Counted from the stretch's first letter, positions 1 through 9,042 are shown. The stretch is DNA of 64,000 nucleotides from an uncultured bacterium (GCA_903826405.1 CAIKEH010000043.1:1-64000); one strand, 5' to 3'. Translations and numbers: made by a program. Notes: generated by a model not told the origin, from the letters alone.

Positions 1-112
1 AATCCATTAATCCACTAATCCATTAATCCACTAATCCATTAATCCACTAATCCACTAATCCATTAATCCATTAATCCACTAATCCATTAATCCATCAATT
101 CATCAATTCAAT
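1..112. repeat. 8-bp tandem repeat array
   Basis: Fourteen consecutive 8-bp units can be read. Most are AATCCATT or AATCCACT, with the last three degenerating (AATCCATC, AATTCATC, AATTCAAT). The array begins at the window edge, so its full length is unknown. It ends 11 bases before the ATG of the first GMC dehydrogenase and therefore occupies the place of that gene's promoter or leader. The unit is not a multiple of three and no reading frame is evident across it. Copy-number change by slippage would alter promoter spacing; that consequence is inference. Confidence 0.9.
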
Positions 113-123
113 AATAATTTGTC

Positions 124-1806
124 ATGCCAGAATCAAACGTTTATGATGCCATCGTCGTCGGATCCGGGATCAGCGGAGGATGGGCCGCCAAGGAGTTGAC
201 CGAAAAAGGTCTGAAGGTACTCATGCTCGAGAGGGGGCGTAATATCGAGCACATCAAGGATTATGTGAGCGCTACGAAAGACCCCTGGGAGTTCCCCCAC
301 CGTGGCGGTCGTACACAACAAATGATCAATGACTACCCCGTACTCAAAAGGGACTATCCCCTGAACGAGACTAACCTCGATTACTGGGTCAAGGATAGTG
401 AATGCCCGTATACCGAAGTGAAAAGATTCGATTGGTTTCGCGGATATCATGTCGGCGGACGATCACTCATGTGGGGACGCCAGAGTTATCGTTTGAGCGA
501 CATCGATTTCGAAGCCAACATCCAGGATGGTCATGGCGTGGACTGGCCTATCCGCTACAGGGATATCGCACCTTGGTACGATCATGCAGAAAAACACGCA
601 GGCATCAGTGGATCCAAGGAAGGATTGCCCCAACTACCTGATGGGATGTTTCTTCCTCCCATGGACCTCACCTGTGTGGAAAAAGATGTTGCCGCCAGGA
701 TCAAGGCACATTATAAGGATTCACGCCGCCTCATCATCGGGCGTACCGCGAACCTGACCGCCGCTATTCCCGGCCGTACGCAATGCCAGTTCCGAAACAA
801 ATGTTGGCTGGGTTGTCCCTTTGGTGGATACTTCAGTACTCAATCCTCCACACTGCCATCTGCGATGGCAACGGGCAATCTTACTCTTCGCCCCTACTCC
901 ATCGTCACCCGCGTCATCTATGACAAGAACACCAAAAAGGCCTCTGGCGTTGAAGTGCTCGATGCCGAAAACAATAAGACCTACGAGTTCAAAGCAAAGA
1001 TCGTCTTCCTGAATGCCTCATCCCTCAATACCGCCTGGATACTGCTGAACTCCGCCAATGATATTTGGCCCGAAGGACTCGGCAGCAGCAGCGGAGAACT
1101 GGGACATAACCTGATGGACCATCATCTTGGTGTACGGGCAGGTGGTTGGATGGAAGGTTACGAGGATAAATATTATTATGGAAGGAGGCCCAACGGCTTC
1201 TACATTCCGCGTTTCCGCAACCTGAATGGCGAAAAACGCGAATACGTGCGCGGATTCGGTTATCAGGGCGGTGGCAGCCGCCAAGGATGGCAGCGTGATG
1301 TTGCGGAGTTCAATATAGGCACAGAACTAAAGGATGTGCTCACTGAACCCGGGCATTGGACCGTAGGCATGGGTGGCTTTGGCGAAATACTACCCTACCA
1401 CGAAAATAAAGTGACCCTGGACAAGACGAAAAAAGACAAATGGGGTCTGAACGTACTGGCCATCGACTGCGAACTCAAGGACAACGAGAAAAAAATGCGC
1501 AAGGACATGCTTGGTGATGCCATTGAAATGCTTGAAGCTGCCGGAGTGAAGGATGTAAAAGGGCAAGATGGCGATGGAACACCCGGTCGCGGCATTCACG
1601 AAATGGGTACCGCACGTATGGGCCTTGATCCTAAATCCTCCGTTCTGAACAAATGGAATCAAGTTTGGGATGCTCCAAATGTATTCATCACCGACGGCGC
1701 CTGTATGACCTCCGCCTCCTGCGTCAATCCATCATTAACCTACATGGCCCTCACTGCACGAGCAGCGGACCACGCATTTTCTGAACTGAAAAAAGGGAAT
1801 ATCTGA
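124..1806 (+). CDS. GMC oxidoreductase, paralogue 1 of 5
   Basis: This 560-residue FAD-dependent dehydrogenase of the glucose-methanol-choline family has the N-terminal GSGISGG dinucleotide-binding loop at residues 13-19. A CX5CX3C motif (Cys221, Cys227, Cys231) matches the [3Fe-4S] ligands of bacterial FAD glucose dehydrogenases. The probable catalytic pair is His492 (HEMGTARMG) and Asn535 (NPSLTY). There is no signal peptide, and the family is known to be carried out by the Tat signal of a small partner subunit, here probably the product at 9165-9743. Likely role, by analogy with glucoside 3-dehydrogenase and Caulobacter LacA, is oxidation of a sugar or glycoside ring hydroxyl in the periplasm; the substrate cannot be told. 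It lacks the ten-residue N-terminal extension of its four neighbours and the AACYGYAA leader box, being preceded by the 8-bp repeat instead. It belongs to the subgroup with LMDHH and HEMGTARMG (paralogues 1, 2, 4). Confidence 0.93.
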   Translation: MPESNVYDAIVVGSGISGGWAAKELTEKGLKVLMLERGRNIEHIKDYVSATKDPWEFPHRGGRTQQMINDYPVLKRDYPLNETNLDYWVKDSECPYTEVKRFDWFRGYHVGGRSLMWGRQSYRLSDIDFEANIQDGHGVDWPIRYRDIAPWYDHAEKHAGISGSKEGLPQLPDGMFLPPMDLTCVEKDVAARIKAHYKDSRRLIIGRTANLTAAIPGRTQCQFRNKCWLGCPFGGYFSTQSSTLPSAMATGNLTLRPYSIVTRVIYDKNTKKASGVEVLDAENNKTYEFKAKIVFLNASSLNTAWILLNSANDIWPEGLGSSSGELGHNLMDHHLGVRAGGWMEGYEDKYYYGRRPNGFYIPRFRNLNGEKREYVRGFGYQGGGSRQGWQRDVAEFNIGTELKDVLTEPGHWTVGMGGFGEILPYHENKVTLDKTKKDKWGLNVLAIDCELKDNEKKMRKDMLGDAIEMLEAAGVKDVKGQDGDGTPGRGIHEMGTARMGLDPKSSVLNKWNQVWDAPNVFITDGACMTSASCVNPSLTYMALTARAADHAFSELKKGNI

Positions 1807-1871
1807 CCAATCCAGGTTTTGCATGCTTTTTGTAAGGTGTCCTCGGAAAGTGAACAATAGCTGTAACCGCC

Positions 1872-1879
1872 AACCGCAA
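1872..1879 (+). promoter_or_regulatory. AACYGYAA leader box before paralogue 2
   Basis: The octamer AACCGCAA lies exactly 10 nt before the ATG at 1890. The same box (AACYGYAA) stands at the same distance before the next three GMC genes. It could be a translation-initiation or regulatory element, or simply a leader conserved through gene duplication; the sequence does not decide. Confidence 0.5.
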
Positions 1880-1889
1880 CTTATAATTG

Positions 1890-3593
1890 ATGTTTCAGGA
1901 CAGTCTGCATATCAATGGATCCGCCGCAAAAGAAATGACCTTTGACGCCATCGTCGTGGGCTCCGGAATCACTGGCGGATGGGCAGCAAAGGAACTTTGC
2001 GAAAGGGGGTTACGCACCCTCCTAATTGAGAGAGGTCGCAACCTGGAACACGTCAAGGGATACACGACTGCGACCAAAGAGCCTTGGGAATTTCCTCACG
2101 ATGGCAAACTGACTAAACAGGATCTGGAGACCTATCCCATCCAATCTCGTCATTACTCCATCAACGAGGAGAATAAACACTTCTATATACTTGACCGGGA
2201 AAACACCTACGTAGAAACGCAACGCTACGATTGGGTTCGTGCTGATGTGCTGGGCGGACGCTCGCTTCTCTGGGCCCGGATGTGCTTGCGGTGGAGTGAT
2301 CTTGATTTCGAGGCAAACGCCAAGGATGGCCACGGTGTGGACTGGCCCATCCGCTACCGAGACCTTGCTCCCTGGTATGAATATGTGGAACGTTTTGTTG
2401 GCGTGAGTGGACAGGCAGAAGGCCATCCTTTCCTGCCAGACAGTCTGTTTCAACCAGCCATGGAAATGAACTGCGTGGAGAAACATGTGAAAGAGTCCTT
2501 CGAGAGGAATTATCCTGGCCGGCTCATGACTATTGGTCGAACCGCAAACCTGACTCATAAGATCGGGGATCGGGGCCCATGCCAATTCAGGAATCTCTGC
2601 CACCGTGGTTGCCCATTTGGCGCCTATTTCAGCACGCAGTCTGCTACTCTGCCCGCAGCCTTAAAAACAGGTAGGTTGACGGTACTCACAGACACCATCG
2701 TAAACCGGGTTTTACTGGACAAGGATCAGAAAAAAGCAACCGGCGTTGAAGTGCTGGATCGGGAAACCGGAAAAAATTACACATTCCATGCAAAACTCGT
2801 TTCCCTGAATGCCAGCACACTGGGTACCACTTTCCTCCTGCTGAATTCAACATCATCGGCTTTCCCCAACGGAATAGGCAATAATCATGATATGGTCGGC
2901 AGGAATCTGATGGATCATCATAAGGATGGCGGAGTGAATGCCGATATGCCCGGCTTCACCGATACCTATTATTATGGAAGAAGGCCAACAGGCAGCTATA
3001 TACCCCGGTTCCGAAACACCGGGGACGAGAAACTTCCCTTCCTCCGCGGCTACGGTTATCAATGTTATGCATCAAGGGGGCGCGGCAACAGTGCAGAGGG
3101 GATCGGTTCGGGGCTGAAAGAAGAACTCACCGAGGCAGGGGCCTGGCATGTTGGACTAGGTATTTTCGGAGAAACCTTACCCCATCCAGATAATAAAGTG
3201 AGTTTGGACGACAAGCAAACGGACAAATGGGGCCGACCCTCCCTACGGATCGATGCTGCCTTCAGGGAAAATGAAAAACTGATGCGAAACGATGCCATCG
3301 AACAGGCCATGGAAATTCTGGACAAGGTTGGCGGAAAGAATATCCGGGCCGAAGGCACCATGTCTTTCCCCGGAAATGCAAATCACGAAATGGGTACCGC
3401 ACGCATGGGTAAAGACCCTTCAAACTCTGTACTCAACAGATGGAACCAATTGCATGATGTTCCGAACCTATTGGTGACCGATGGAGCCTGCATGGCTTCC
3501 AGTTCTTGTGTGAATCCATCACTTACCTATATGGCACTCACGGCTCGTGCAATGGATCATGCTTTTTCTGAATTGAAAAAAGGGAATATCTGA
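1890..3593 (+). CDS. GMC oxidoreductase, paralogue 2 of 5
   Basis: This 567-residue GMC-family flavin dehydrogenase has FAD loop GSGITGG at residues 24-30, iron-sulphur motif Cys231-X5-Cys237-X3-Cys241, and putative catalytic His499 and Asn542. The ATG at 1890 is chosen over an in-frame TTG one codon upstream because it aligns with the MFQDSMHING start of paralogue 3 and keeps the 10-nt distance to the AACYGYAA box. It sits 83 nt after paralogue 1 with no terminator hairpin between them, so co-transcription is plausible. The substrate-side segment around residues 116-135 differs from its siblings (VRADVLGG and WARMCLRW rather than IRGYQVGG and WGRQCYRW), suggesting a different substrate. It belongs with paralogues 1 and 4 by LMDHH and HEMGTARMG. 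Export probably depends on the shared Tat small subunit; this is inference. Confidence 0.93.
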   Translation: MFQDSLHINGSAAKEMTFDAIVVGSGITGGWAAKELCERGLRTLLIERGRNLEHVKGYTTATKEPWEFPHDGKLTKQDLETYPIQSRHYSINEENKHFYILDRENTYVETQRYDWVRADVLGGRSLLWARMCLRWSDLDFEANAKDGHGVDWPIRYRDLAPWYEYVERFVGVSGQAEGHPFLPDSLFQPAMEMNCVEKHVKESFERNYPGRLMTIGRTANLTHKIGDRGPCQFRNLCHRGCPFGAYFSTQSATLPAALKTGRLTVLTDTIVNRVLLDKDQKKATGVEVLDRETGKNYTFHAKLVSLNASTLGTTFLLLNSTSSAFPNGIGNNHDMVGRNLMDHHKDGGVNADMPGFTDTYYYGRRPTGSYIPRFRNTGDEKLPFLRGYGYQCYASRGRGNSAEGIGSGLKEELTEAGAWHVGLGIFGETLPHPDNKVSLDDKQTDKWGRPSLRIDAAFRENEKLMRNDAIEQAMEILDKVGGKNIRAEGTMSFPGNANHEMGTARMGKDPSNSVLNRWNQLHDVPNLLVTDGACMASSSCVNPSLTYMALTARAMDHAFSELKKGNI

Positions 3594-3645
3594 GTAGTTC
3601 AAGTTTACATGCCAAGTCCTACCTTGTCATAGAAATATTACCGGC

Positions 3646-3653
3646 AACTGCAA
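3646..3653 (+). promoter_or_regulatory. AACYGYAA leader box before paralogue 3
   Basis: AACTGCAA, 10 nt before the ATG at 3664, in the same position as before paralogues 2, 4 and 5. The 10 nt between box and start differ from those of paralogues 4 and 5, so the box itself is what is conserved. Confidence 0.5.
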
Positions 3654-3663
3654 TCAATAACTC

Positions 3664-5394
3664 ATGTTTCAAGACAGCATGCACATCAACGGTGACGCCA
3701 AAAAGGCGATGACATATGATGCCATTGTCGTGGGATCCGGGATAAGTGGCGGATGGGCTGCTAAGGAACTTTGTGAAAAAGGCCTCAAGACACTAGTGCT
3801 CGAAAGGGGGCGCGATGTTCAGCATTTGAAGGACTACCCTACGGCAACGCTGAACCCATGGGAATTGAAACATCGTGGAAAGATCACAGACGAAACCCGC
3901 AGAGAGAATCCGCTGATCAGCAAAGCGGCAGGATACGGCGAGGACAACCAGCAATTCTTCGTCAAGGACAAAGATCATCCCTATATACAAGAAAAACCAT
4001 TCGACTGGATCAGGGGCTACCAGGTAGGGGGGAAGTCAATCACCTGGGGTCGGTGTACGCAACGGTGGAGCGAATTCGAATTCACAGCCCCTTCGAAGTA
4101 CGGATATGGAATAGATTGGCCCATCCGTTATCGTGACGTAGCTCCATGGTATTCACATGTAGAGAAATTCATCGGCGTCTGTGGAAGTCGGGACGGACTT
4201 GAATCCATGCCCGATGGCGAGTTCCTTCCCCCTTTCGAGTTGAACTGTGTGGAAAAGCATTTGAAAGAAAGCATCCTGAAAAATTACGGCAACAGACATC
4301 TTGTGCATGCCCGCTGGGCACATCTCACGCGGCCACAACCCATACATCTGCAACAAGGTCGTGGACAATGTCAGGCACGCAATCTCTGCATGCGCGGTTG
4401 TCCCTTCGGAGGTTATTTCAGCTCGAACTCCTCCACTCTCCCTTGGGCGGCACGAACGGGAAACCTGACCATACGTCCACACAGCGTGGTACACTCGCTG
4501 ATGTTTGACGAAGGAACCGGAAATGTTTCCGGTGTCAGGGTCATTGATGCGAACACGAAAGAAGAGATCGTCTTCCATGCCCGGATCTTCTTCTTGAATG
4601 CATCGGCACTCAACACCAACCTCATCCTGCTCAATTCATCCGAATCGCGCCGATTCCCTGACGGACTGGGGAACGACAGTGGCACCTTGGGAAAATACAT
4701 CTGCCACCATAATTATCGGGGATCGATAAACGGACGTATCGAAGGTTTCGACGAAGGGTATACCTATGGCCGTAATCCTACCGATGCCATTATCGCCAAT
4801 TACCGCAACCTGCATAAGCAGGACACCGACTTCCTCGGTGGCTTTACCACCTATGCCGGGGGATATCGTGAACGAAACAACTCTGCCCATTGTCCAGAAC
4901 AAATTGGTGCTGCCTTCAAAGAATCGATGACCGAACCCGGTCCGTGGCGGGCCTATGCCTATCTTCAGGGAGAGACCATCCCCAAAGAGAAGAACCATGT
5001 GAGACTAAGCAACGAGTCGAAGGATCAATGGGGGATACCGTTGCTGATCACCTCCGTGGAACATGATGACAATGATGAACGACTGCTCAAAGACTTCTTC
5101 ATACAGACCATGGAGATGTTCGACAAGGCAGGTGTCAAGGACATCACCCACCATGATTCCCATCAGGCGCCCGGACTTGACATTCACGAAATGGGTGGCT
5201 GCCGAATGGGGAACGACCCCAAGACTTCAATACTGAACAAATGGAACCAAATGCATTCCGTTAAAAATGTTTTCGTCACCGATGGGGCCTGTATGACCAG
5301 CACAGGAAATCAGAGCCCGTCGATATTATACATGACTCTAACAGCCCGCGCCGTGGACCATGCCGTTACAGAAATGAAAAAGGGGAATATTTGA
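3664..5394 (+). CDS. GMC oxidoreductase, paralogue 3 of 5, altered active site
   Basis: This 576-residue GMC flavin dehydrogenase has FAD loop GSGISGG at 24-30 and iron-sulphur motif Cys236-X5-Cys242-X3-Cys246. His508 lies in HEMGGCRMG. At the position of the second catalytic residue, where the four siblings have Asn followed by Pro-Ser, this protein has Ser551 (NQSPS, codon AGC). GMC enzymes normally use His or Asn there, so activity may be reduced, altered or absent. An Asn two residues upstream might compensate. It shares with paralogue 5 a PIHL-containing insertion before the cysteine motif and a HNYRG segment in place of LMDHH, placing these two in a separate subfamily. The frame is intact, with no sign of decay. 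Confidence 0.92.
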   Translation: MFQDSMHINGDAKKAMTYDAIVVGSGISGGWAAKELCEKGLKTLVLERGRDVQHLKDYPTATLNPWELKHRGKITDETRRENPLISKAAGYGEDNQQFFVKDKDHPYIQEKPFDWIRGYQVGGKSITWGRCTQRWSEFEFTAPSKYGYGIDWPIRYRDVAPWYSHVEKFIGVCGSRDGLESMPDGEFLPPFELNCVEKHLKESILKNYGNRHLVHARWAHLTRPQPIHLQQGRGQCQARNLCMRGCPFGGYFSSNSSTLPWAARTGNLTIRPHSVVHSLMFDEGTGNVSGVRVIDANTKEEIVFHARIFFLNASALNTNLILLNSSESRRFPDGLGNDSGTLGKYICHHNYRGSINGRIEGFDEGYTYGRNPTDAIIANYRNLHKQDTDFLGGFTTYAGGYRERNNSAHCPEQIGAAFKESMTEPGPWRAYAYLQGETIPKEKNHVRLSNESKDQWGIPLLITSVEHDDNDERLLKDFFIQTMEMFDKAGVKDITHHDSHQAPGLDIHEMGGCRMGNDPKTSILNKWNQMHSVKNVFVTDGACMTSTGNQSPSILYMTLTARAVDHAVTEMKKGNI

Positions 5395-5505
5395 GGCACT
5401 GGGGATCGGTCATCCACTGTCACTTGGACTTGTACACATATCAACAGTGAAGTCGTAATAATATTTGTAACTGCGAACCTTGTTTCGCCCTAGCCAGACG
5501 AAGCC

Positions 5506-5513
5506 AACTGCAA
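5506..5513 (+). promoter_or_regulatory. AACYGYAA leader box before paralogue 4
   Basis: AACTGCAA, 10 nt before the ATG at 5524. The following CTGATTTTT and the first codons (MPQDKLN) are nearly identical to those of paralogue 5, indicating a recent shared origin of the leader. Confidence 0.5.
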
Positions 5514-5523
5514 ACTGATTTTT

Positions 5524-7233
5524 ATGCCGCAAGACAAACTGAACATCACGGGTAAAGGAACTAGACAGAATACTTTTGATGCCATTGTCATCGGATCCGG
5601 CATCAGCGGAGGATGGGCAGCAAAGGAACTCTGTGAAAAGGGGTTGAAAACCATCGTGCTCGAAAGAGGGCGCAACGTCGAACATATCAAGGACTACCCT
5701 ACTGCCACCAAGGCACCTTGGGAAATGAAACATGCGGGCGGTATCAGCGAGGAAATGCGACTCAAGCAGCATATTCAGGTACGCGGTTTCTGCAACGAGA
5801 AAAACAGTCACTTTTTTGTGGACGATCTCGAACATCCGTATGTACAGGAAAAACCCTTCGATTGGATCCGTGGTTATCAGGTAGGTGGACGCAGCCTGAT
5901 ATGGGGCCGCCAATGCTATCGGTGGAGCGACATCGATTTTGAAGCCAATGGGAAGGATGGCCATGGGGTCGACTGGCCCATTCGCTACAAAGACATTGCC
6001 GCTTGGTACAGCTACGTGGAGAAGTTTGCAGGCATCAGTGGCTCACGCGACGGACTGCCACAGCTTCCAGATGGGGAGTTTCTCCCTCCCATGGAGATGA
6101 ACTGCCTGGAAAAACATACCGCAGCAAGCATCAGATCGAAATTTCCGGAACGTCGCATGATCATCGGAAGGGTCGCCAACCTGACCAAGGGCTTGAAGGA
6201 CCGTGGTCCTTGCCAGTTCCGTAATCAGTGTGACCGCGGCTGCCCTTTCAGTGGTTATTTCAGCAGCAATGCCGCCACACTACCCGCCGCCAATGCTACA
6301 GGCAACCTGACCCTCCGTTCAGATGCCATCGTGAGTGAGATCCTCTATAACAAGGAAAAAAAGAAAGCCGTCGGCGTTCGTATCATCGATGCCTTTACTA
6401 ACAAGACTGAGGATTACTTTGCCCAGATCGTATTCGTGAACGCGGGCTCCATCGCTTCAACTTCTATCCTGCTGAATTCGGTTTCGGATGCATTCCCCAA
6501 CGGCATGGGCAACGCCAGTGGCGAATTGGGTCATAACCTGATGGACCATCACTACCACGTGGGGGTTTCTGGCACTTACGAAGGATTTGATGATAAATAC
6601 ATGTATGGCAGACGCCCCAATGGCATCTACATCCCCCGCTTTCGTAACGTCAGCAAAGAAACCACGATGAAGGAATTCGTCAGGGGATACGGCTATCAGG
6701 GCGGCGCATCAAGGGGTCGGCCCAATGAAGTTGAAGGCATTGGCGTTCCACTGAAGGAAGCCCTCTCCGAACCCGGGCCCTGGACCATGTGGATGGGCGG
6801 TTGGGGCGAACAACTTCCCGACCACAAGAATCGAATGTATCTGTCCGCAGATAAAAAAGACAAATGGGGGCTTCCCCAGATTGTTTTCGATACCGGCTGG
6901 GGACCCAATGAACTGGCCATGAGAAAAGACATCGTCGAATGTGGTATGGAAATGCTTGAAGCAGCCGGTATCAAAGACATCAAAACATTCGATGATCCTA
7001 AGGCCAATCCCGGGCTTTGCATACATGAGATGGGTACCGCCCGCATGGGCAAAGACCCCAAAACTTCCGTACTCAATAAATGGAATCAAGTCCACGAGGT
7101 GCAGAACGTATTCGTGACCGATGGAGCCTGCATGACCTCTTCGGCCAACCAGAATCCGTCCATCACTTATATGGCACTTACAGCCAGGGCTGTGGACCAT
7201 GCCGTTTCTGAACTGAAGAAAGGAAACATGTGA
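5524..7233 (+). CDS. GMC oxidoreductase, paralogue 4 of 5
   Basis: This 569-residue GMC flavin dehydrogenase has FAD loop GSGISGG at 24-30, iron-sulphur motif Cys230-X5-Cys236-X3-Cys240, and putative catalytic pair His501 (HEMGTARMG) and Asn544 (QNPSITY). In its core it is closest to paralogue 1 (GRQCYRWSDIDFEAN and LMDHH segments), but its N-terminus (MPQDKLN) and leader match paralogue 5, a mosaic that hints at recombination between copies. The preceding gap is 129 nt, the largest inside the array, with no hairpin terminator. As with its siblings there is no signal peptide, and it ends with the shared ELKKGNM/I tail. Confidence 0.93.
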   Translation: MPQDKLNITGKGTRQNTFDAIVIGSGISGGWAAKELCEKGLKTIVLERGRNVEHIKDYPTATKAPWEMKHAGGISEEMRLKQHIQVRGFCNEKNSHFFVDDLEHPYVQEKPFDWIRGYQVGGRSLIWGRQCYRWSDIDFEANGKDGHGVDWPIRYKDIAAWYSYVEKFAGISGSRDGLPQLPDGEFLPPMEMNCLEKHTAASIRSKFPERRMIIGRVANLTKGLKDRGPCQFRNQCDRGCPFSGYFSSNAATLPAANATGNLTLRSDAIVSEILYNKEKKKAVGVRIIDAFTNKTEDYFAQIVFVNAGSIASTSILLNSVSDAFPNGMGNASGELGHNLMDHHYHVGVSGTYEGFDDKYMYGRRPNGIYIPRFRNVSKETTMKEFVRGYGYQGGASRGRPNEVEGIGVPLKEALSEPGPWTMWMGGWGEQLPDHKNRMYLSADKKDKWGLPQIVFDTGWGPNELAMRKDIVECGMEMLEAAGIKDIKTFDDPKANPGLCIHEMGTARMGKDPKTSVLNKWNQVHEVQNVFVTDGACMTSSANQNPSITYMALTARAVDHAVSELKKGNM

Positions 7234-7305
7234 CCTTTTTCATGAATGTGGTGTGCGATTTTCATGGCCGCACAGCACACGAACAATAAAAAGGAAAAAA
7301 ACAAT

Positions 7306-7313
7306 AACCGTAA
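7306..7313 (+). promoter_or_regulatory. AACYGYAA leader box before paralogue 5
   Basis: AACCGTAA, 10 nt before the ATG at 7324. The fixed distance supports choosing this ATG rather than an in-frame GTG at 7246. Confidence 0.5.
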
Positions 7314-7323
7314 CCTGATTTTT

Positions 7324-9042
7324 ATGCCACAAGACAAACTCAACCTCAACGGCGATGCCCGAAAAGCGATGACCTATGATGCCATTGTCGTAGGCTCCGG
7401 TATCAGCGGTGGATGGGCTGCCAAAGAACTATGCGAAAAGGGGCTGAAGACACTTGTTCTCGAAAGAGGACGTGATGTGCAGCACCTTAAGGATTATCCC
7501 ACCGCAACTCTTGACCCCTGGCAATTAACGCATCGCGGCAATATCGACCCGATTAAAAGGGAAAATCCGGTGGTAGGTCGCTGCTATGCATTTGACGAGG
7601 CAACTCAACATTTTTTCGTGAAGGATCACGAGCATCCCTATATACAGGAAAAACCATACGACTGGATCCGCGGTTACCAGGTTGGCGGAAAGTCACTGAT
7701 CTGGGCCAGGCAGACACAACGGTGGAGCAAATACGACTTTGAAGGTCCGGGAAGGGATGGATTCGCCGTGGATTGGCCCATCAGATATGACGATCTGGCG
7801 CCTTGGTACAGTCATGTGGAAAAATTCGCAGGGATCAGCGGCAACAAGGACGGAGTGGATACACTTCCTGATGGAGAATTCCTGCCTGCCTGGGAGATGA
7901 ACTGTGTGGAGAAGGATATCCAGAAGCGTATCATGGCCGCCTACAAGGATCGCTTTGTTGTTCAAGGTAGATGCGCTCACTTGACCAAGCCGAATCCGAT
8001 ACACCTCGAGCAGGGAAGGCAACAATGCCAGGCTAGATCACTCTGTTATCGGGGCTGTCCGTTTGGAGCCTATTTCAGTTCCAATTCAACCACGCTTCCC
8101 TGGGCCATGAAAACCGGCAATCTGACCATCCGGCCGGATAGCGTCGTCCATTCGATCATTTATGATGAGAAAATGGGCAAGGCAACCGGTGTTCGTGTGG
8201 TAGACTCACACACCAAACAAATGACAGAATATTATGCCCGTATCATCTTCCTGAATGCAGCATGCCTGAATACGAATCTTATACTGCTCAACTCCACATC
8301 ATCCCGATTCCCCAATGGCTTGGGAAATGACCATGGCCTGCTTGGGAAATACATGGCATTCCATAATTACAGAGGTACACTCACGGCAACGATCGACGGC
8401 TATGAAGACAAATATTATTATGGCCGGAGGCCAACAGCGGTCATGATGCCCAATTTCCGCAACGTACACAAACAGGAGATGGATTTTCTTCGTGGATACA
8501 TGGTACACTATAGTGCGGGGCGCGGCAAGGGTGTTGCCCCGGAAGAGTCCATCGGCGCTTCATACAAAGCATCGCTCACGGAACCAGGTGGCTGGAATAT
8601 TTTCATGATGATGCAAGGCGAACATGTGCCGGAGGAAAAAGACCAGGTCCGTTTGAGTACGGACAAAAAAGATCAATGGGGCATCCCACAGATGGTCTTC
8701 AATATTGAACACAGTGAAAACGATTTGAAGATCCTGAAGGATTTCCTCGAACAAGGCACGGAGATGTTGACCCAGTCCGGGTGCAAGAATATCGAAACAC
8801 ATGATAGTAAGCAGTCTCCCGGTCTCGATATACACGAAATGGGAGGGGTTCGCATGGGCAGGGATCCCAAAACCTCCATGCTCAATGGCTGGAACCAGTT
8901 CCATCAGGTCTCAAACGTGATGGTGACAGATGGAGCCTGCATGACCTCGACCGGCACCCAGAACCCTTCCATAACATACATGGCCCTGACAGCGCGGGCT
9001 GCCAATCGTGCCGTGGAAGAATTGAAAAAAGGGAACATATGA
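7324..9042 (+). CDS. GMC oxidoreductase, paralogue 5 of 5
   Basis: The 572-residue product starts MPQDKLNLNG, parallel to paralogue 4. A longer reading from 7246 would add a lysine- and asparagine-rich stretch absent from all siblings, so the ATG at 7324 is preferred. FAD loop GSGISGG is at 24-30, the iron-sulphur motif is Cys235-X5-Cys241-X3-Cys245, and the putative catalytic residues are His504 (HEMGGVRMG) and Asn547. It groups with paralogue 3 through the PIHLEQGR insertion and HNYRG segment, but keeps the catalytic Asn that paralogue 3 has lost. It is the last catalytic subunit before the single small subunit gene, which follows after 122 nt. Confidence 0.93.
   Translation: MPQDKLNLNGDARKAMTYDAIVVGSGISGGWAAKELCEKGLKTLVLERGRDVQHLKDYPTATLDPWQLTHRGNIDPIKRENPVVGRCYAFDEATQHFFVKDHEHPYIQEKPYDWIRGYQVGGKSLIWARQTQRWSKYDFEGPGRDGFAVDWPIRYDDLAPWYSHVEKFAGISGNKDGVDTLPDGEFLPAWEMNCVEKDIQKRIMAAYKDRFVVQGRCAHLTKPNPIHLEQGRQQCQARSLCYRGCPFGAYFSSNSTTLPWAMKTGNLTIRPDSVVHSIIYDEKMGKATGVRVVDSHTKQMTEYYARIIFLNAACLNTNLILLNSTSSRFPNGLGNDHGLLGKYMAFHNYRGTLTATIDGYEDKYYYGRRPTAVMMPNFRNVHKQEMDFLRGYMVHYSAGRGKGVAPEESIGASYKASLTEPGGWNIFMMMQGEHVPEEKDQVRLSTDKKDQWGIPQMVFNIEHSENDLKILKDFLEQGTEMLTQSGCKNIETHDSKQSPGLDIHEMGGVRMGRDPKTSMLNGWNQFHQVSNVMVTDGACMTSTGTQNPSITYMALTARAANRAVEELKKGNI

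Noticed and set aside
7246..7323. N-terminal extension of GMC paralogue 5 from a GTG start
   Set aside because: The added residues are Lys/Asn-rich, absent from all paralogues, and cover the AACYGYAA leader box.
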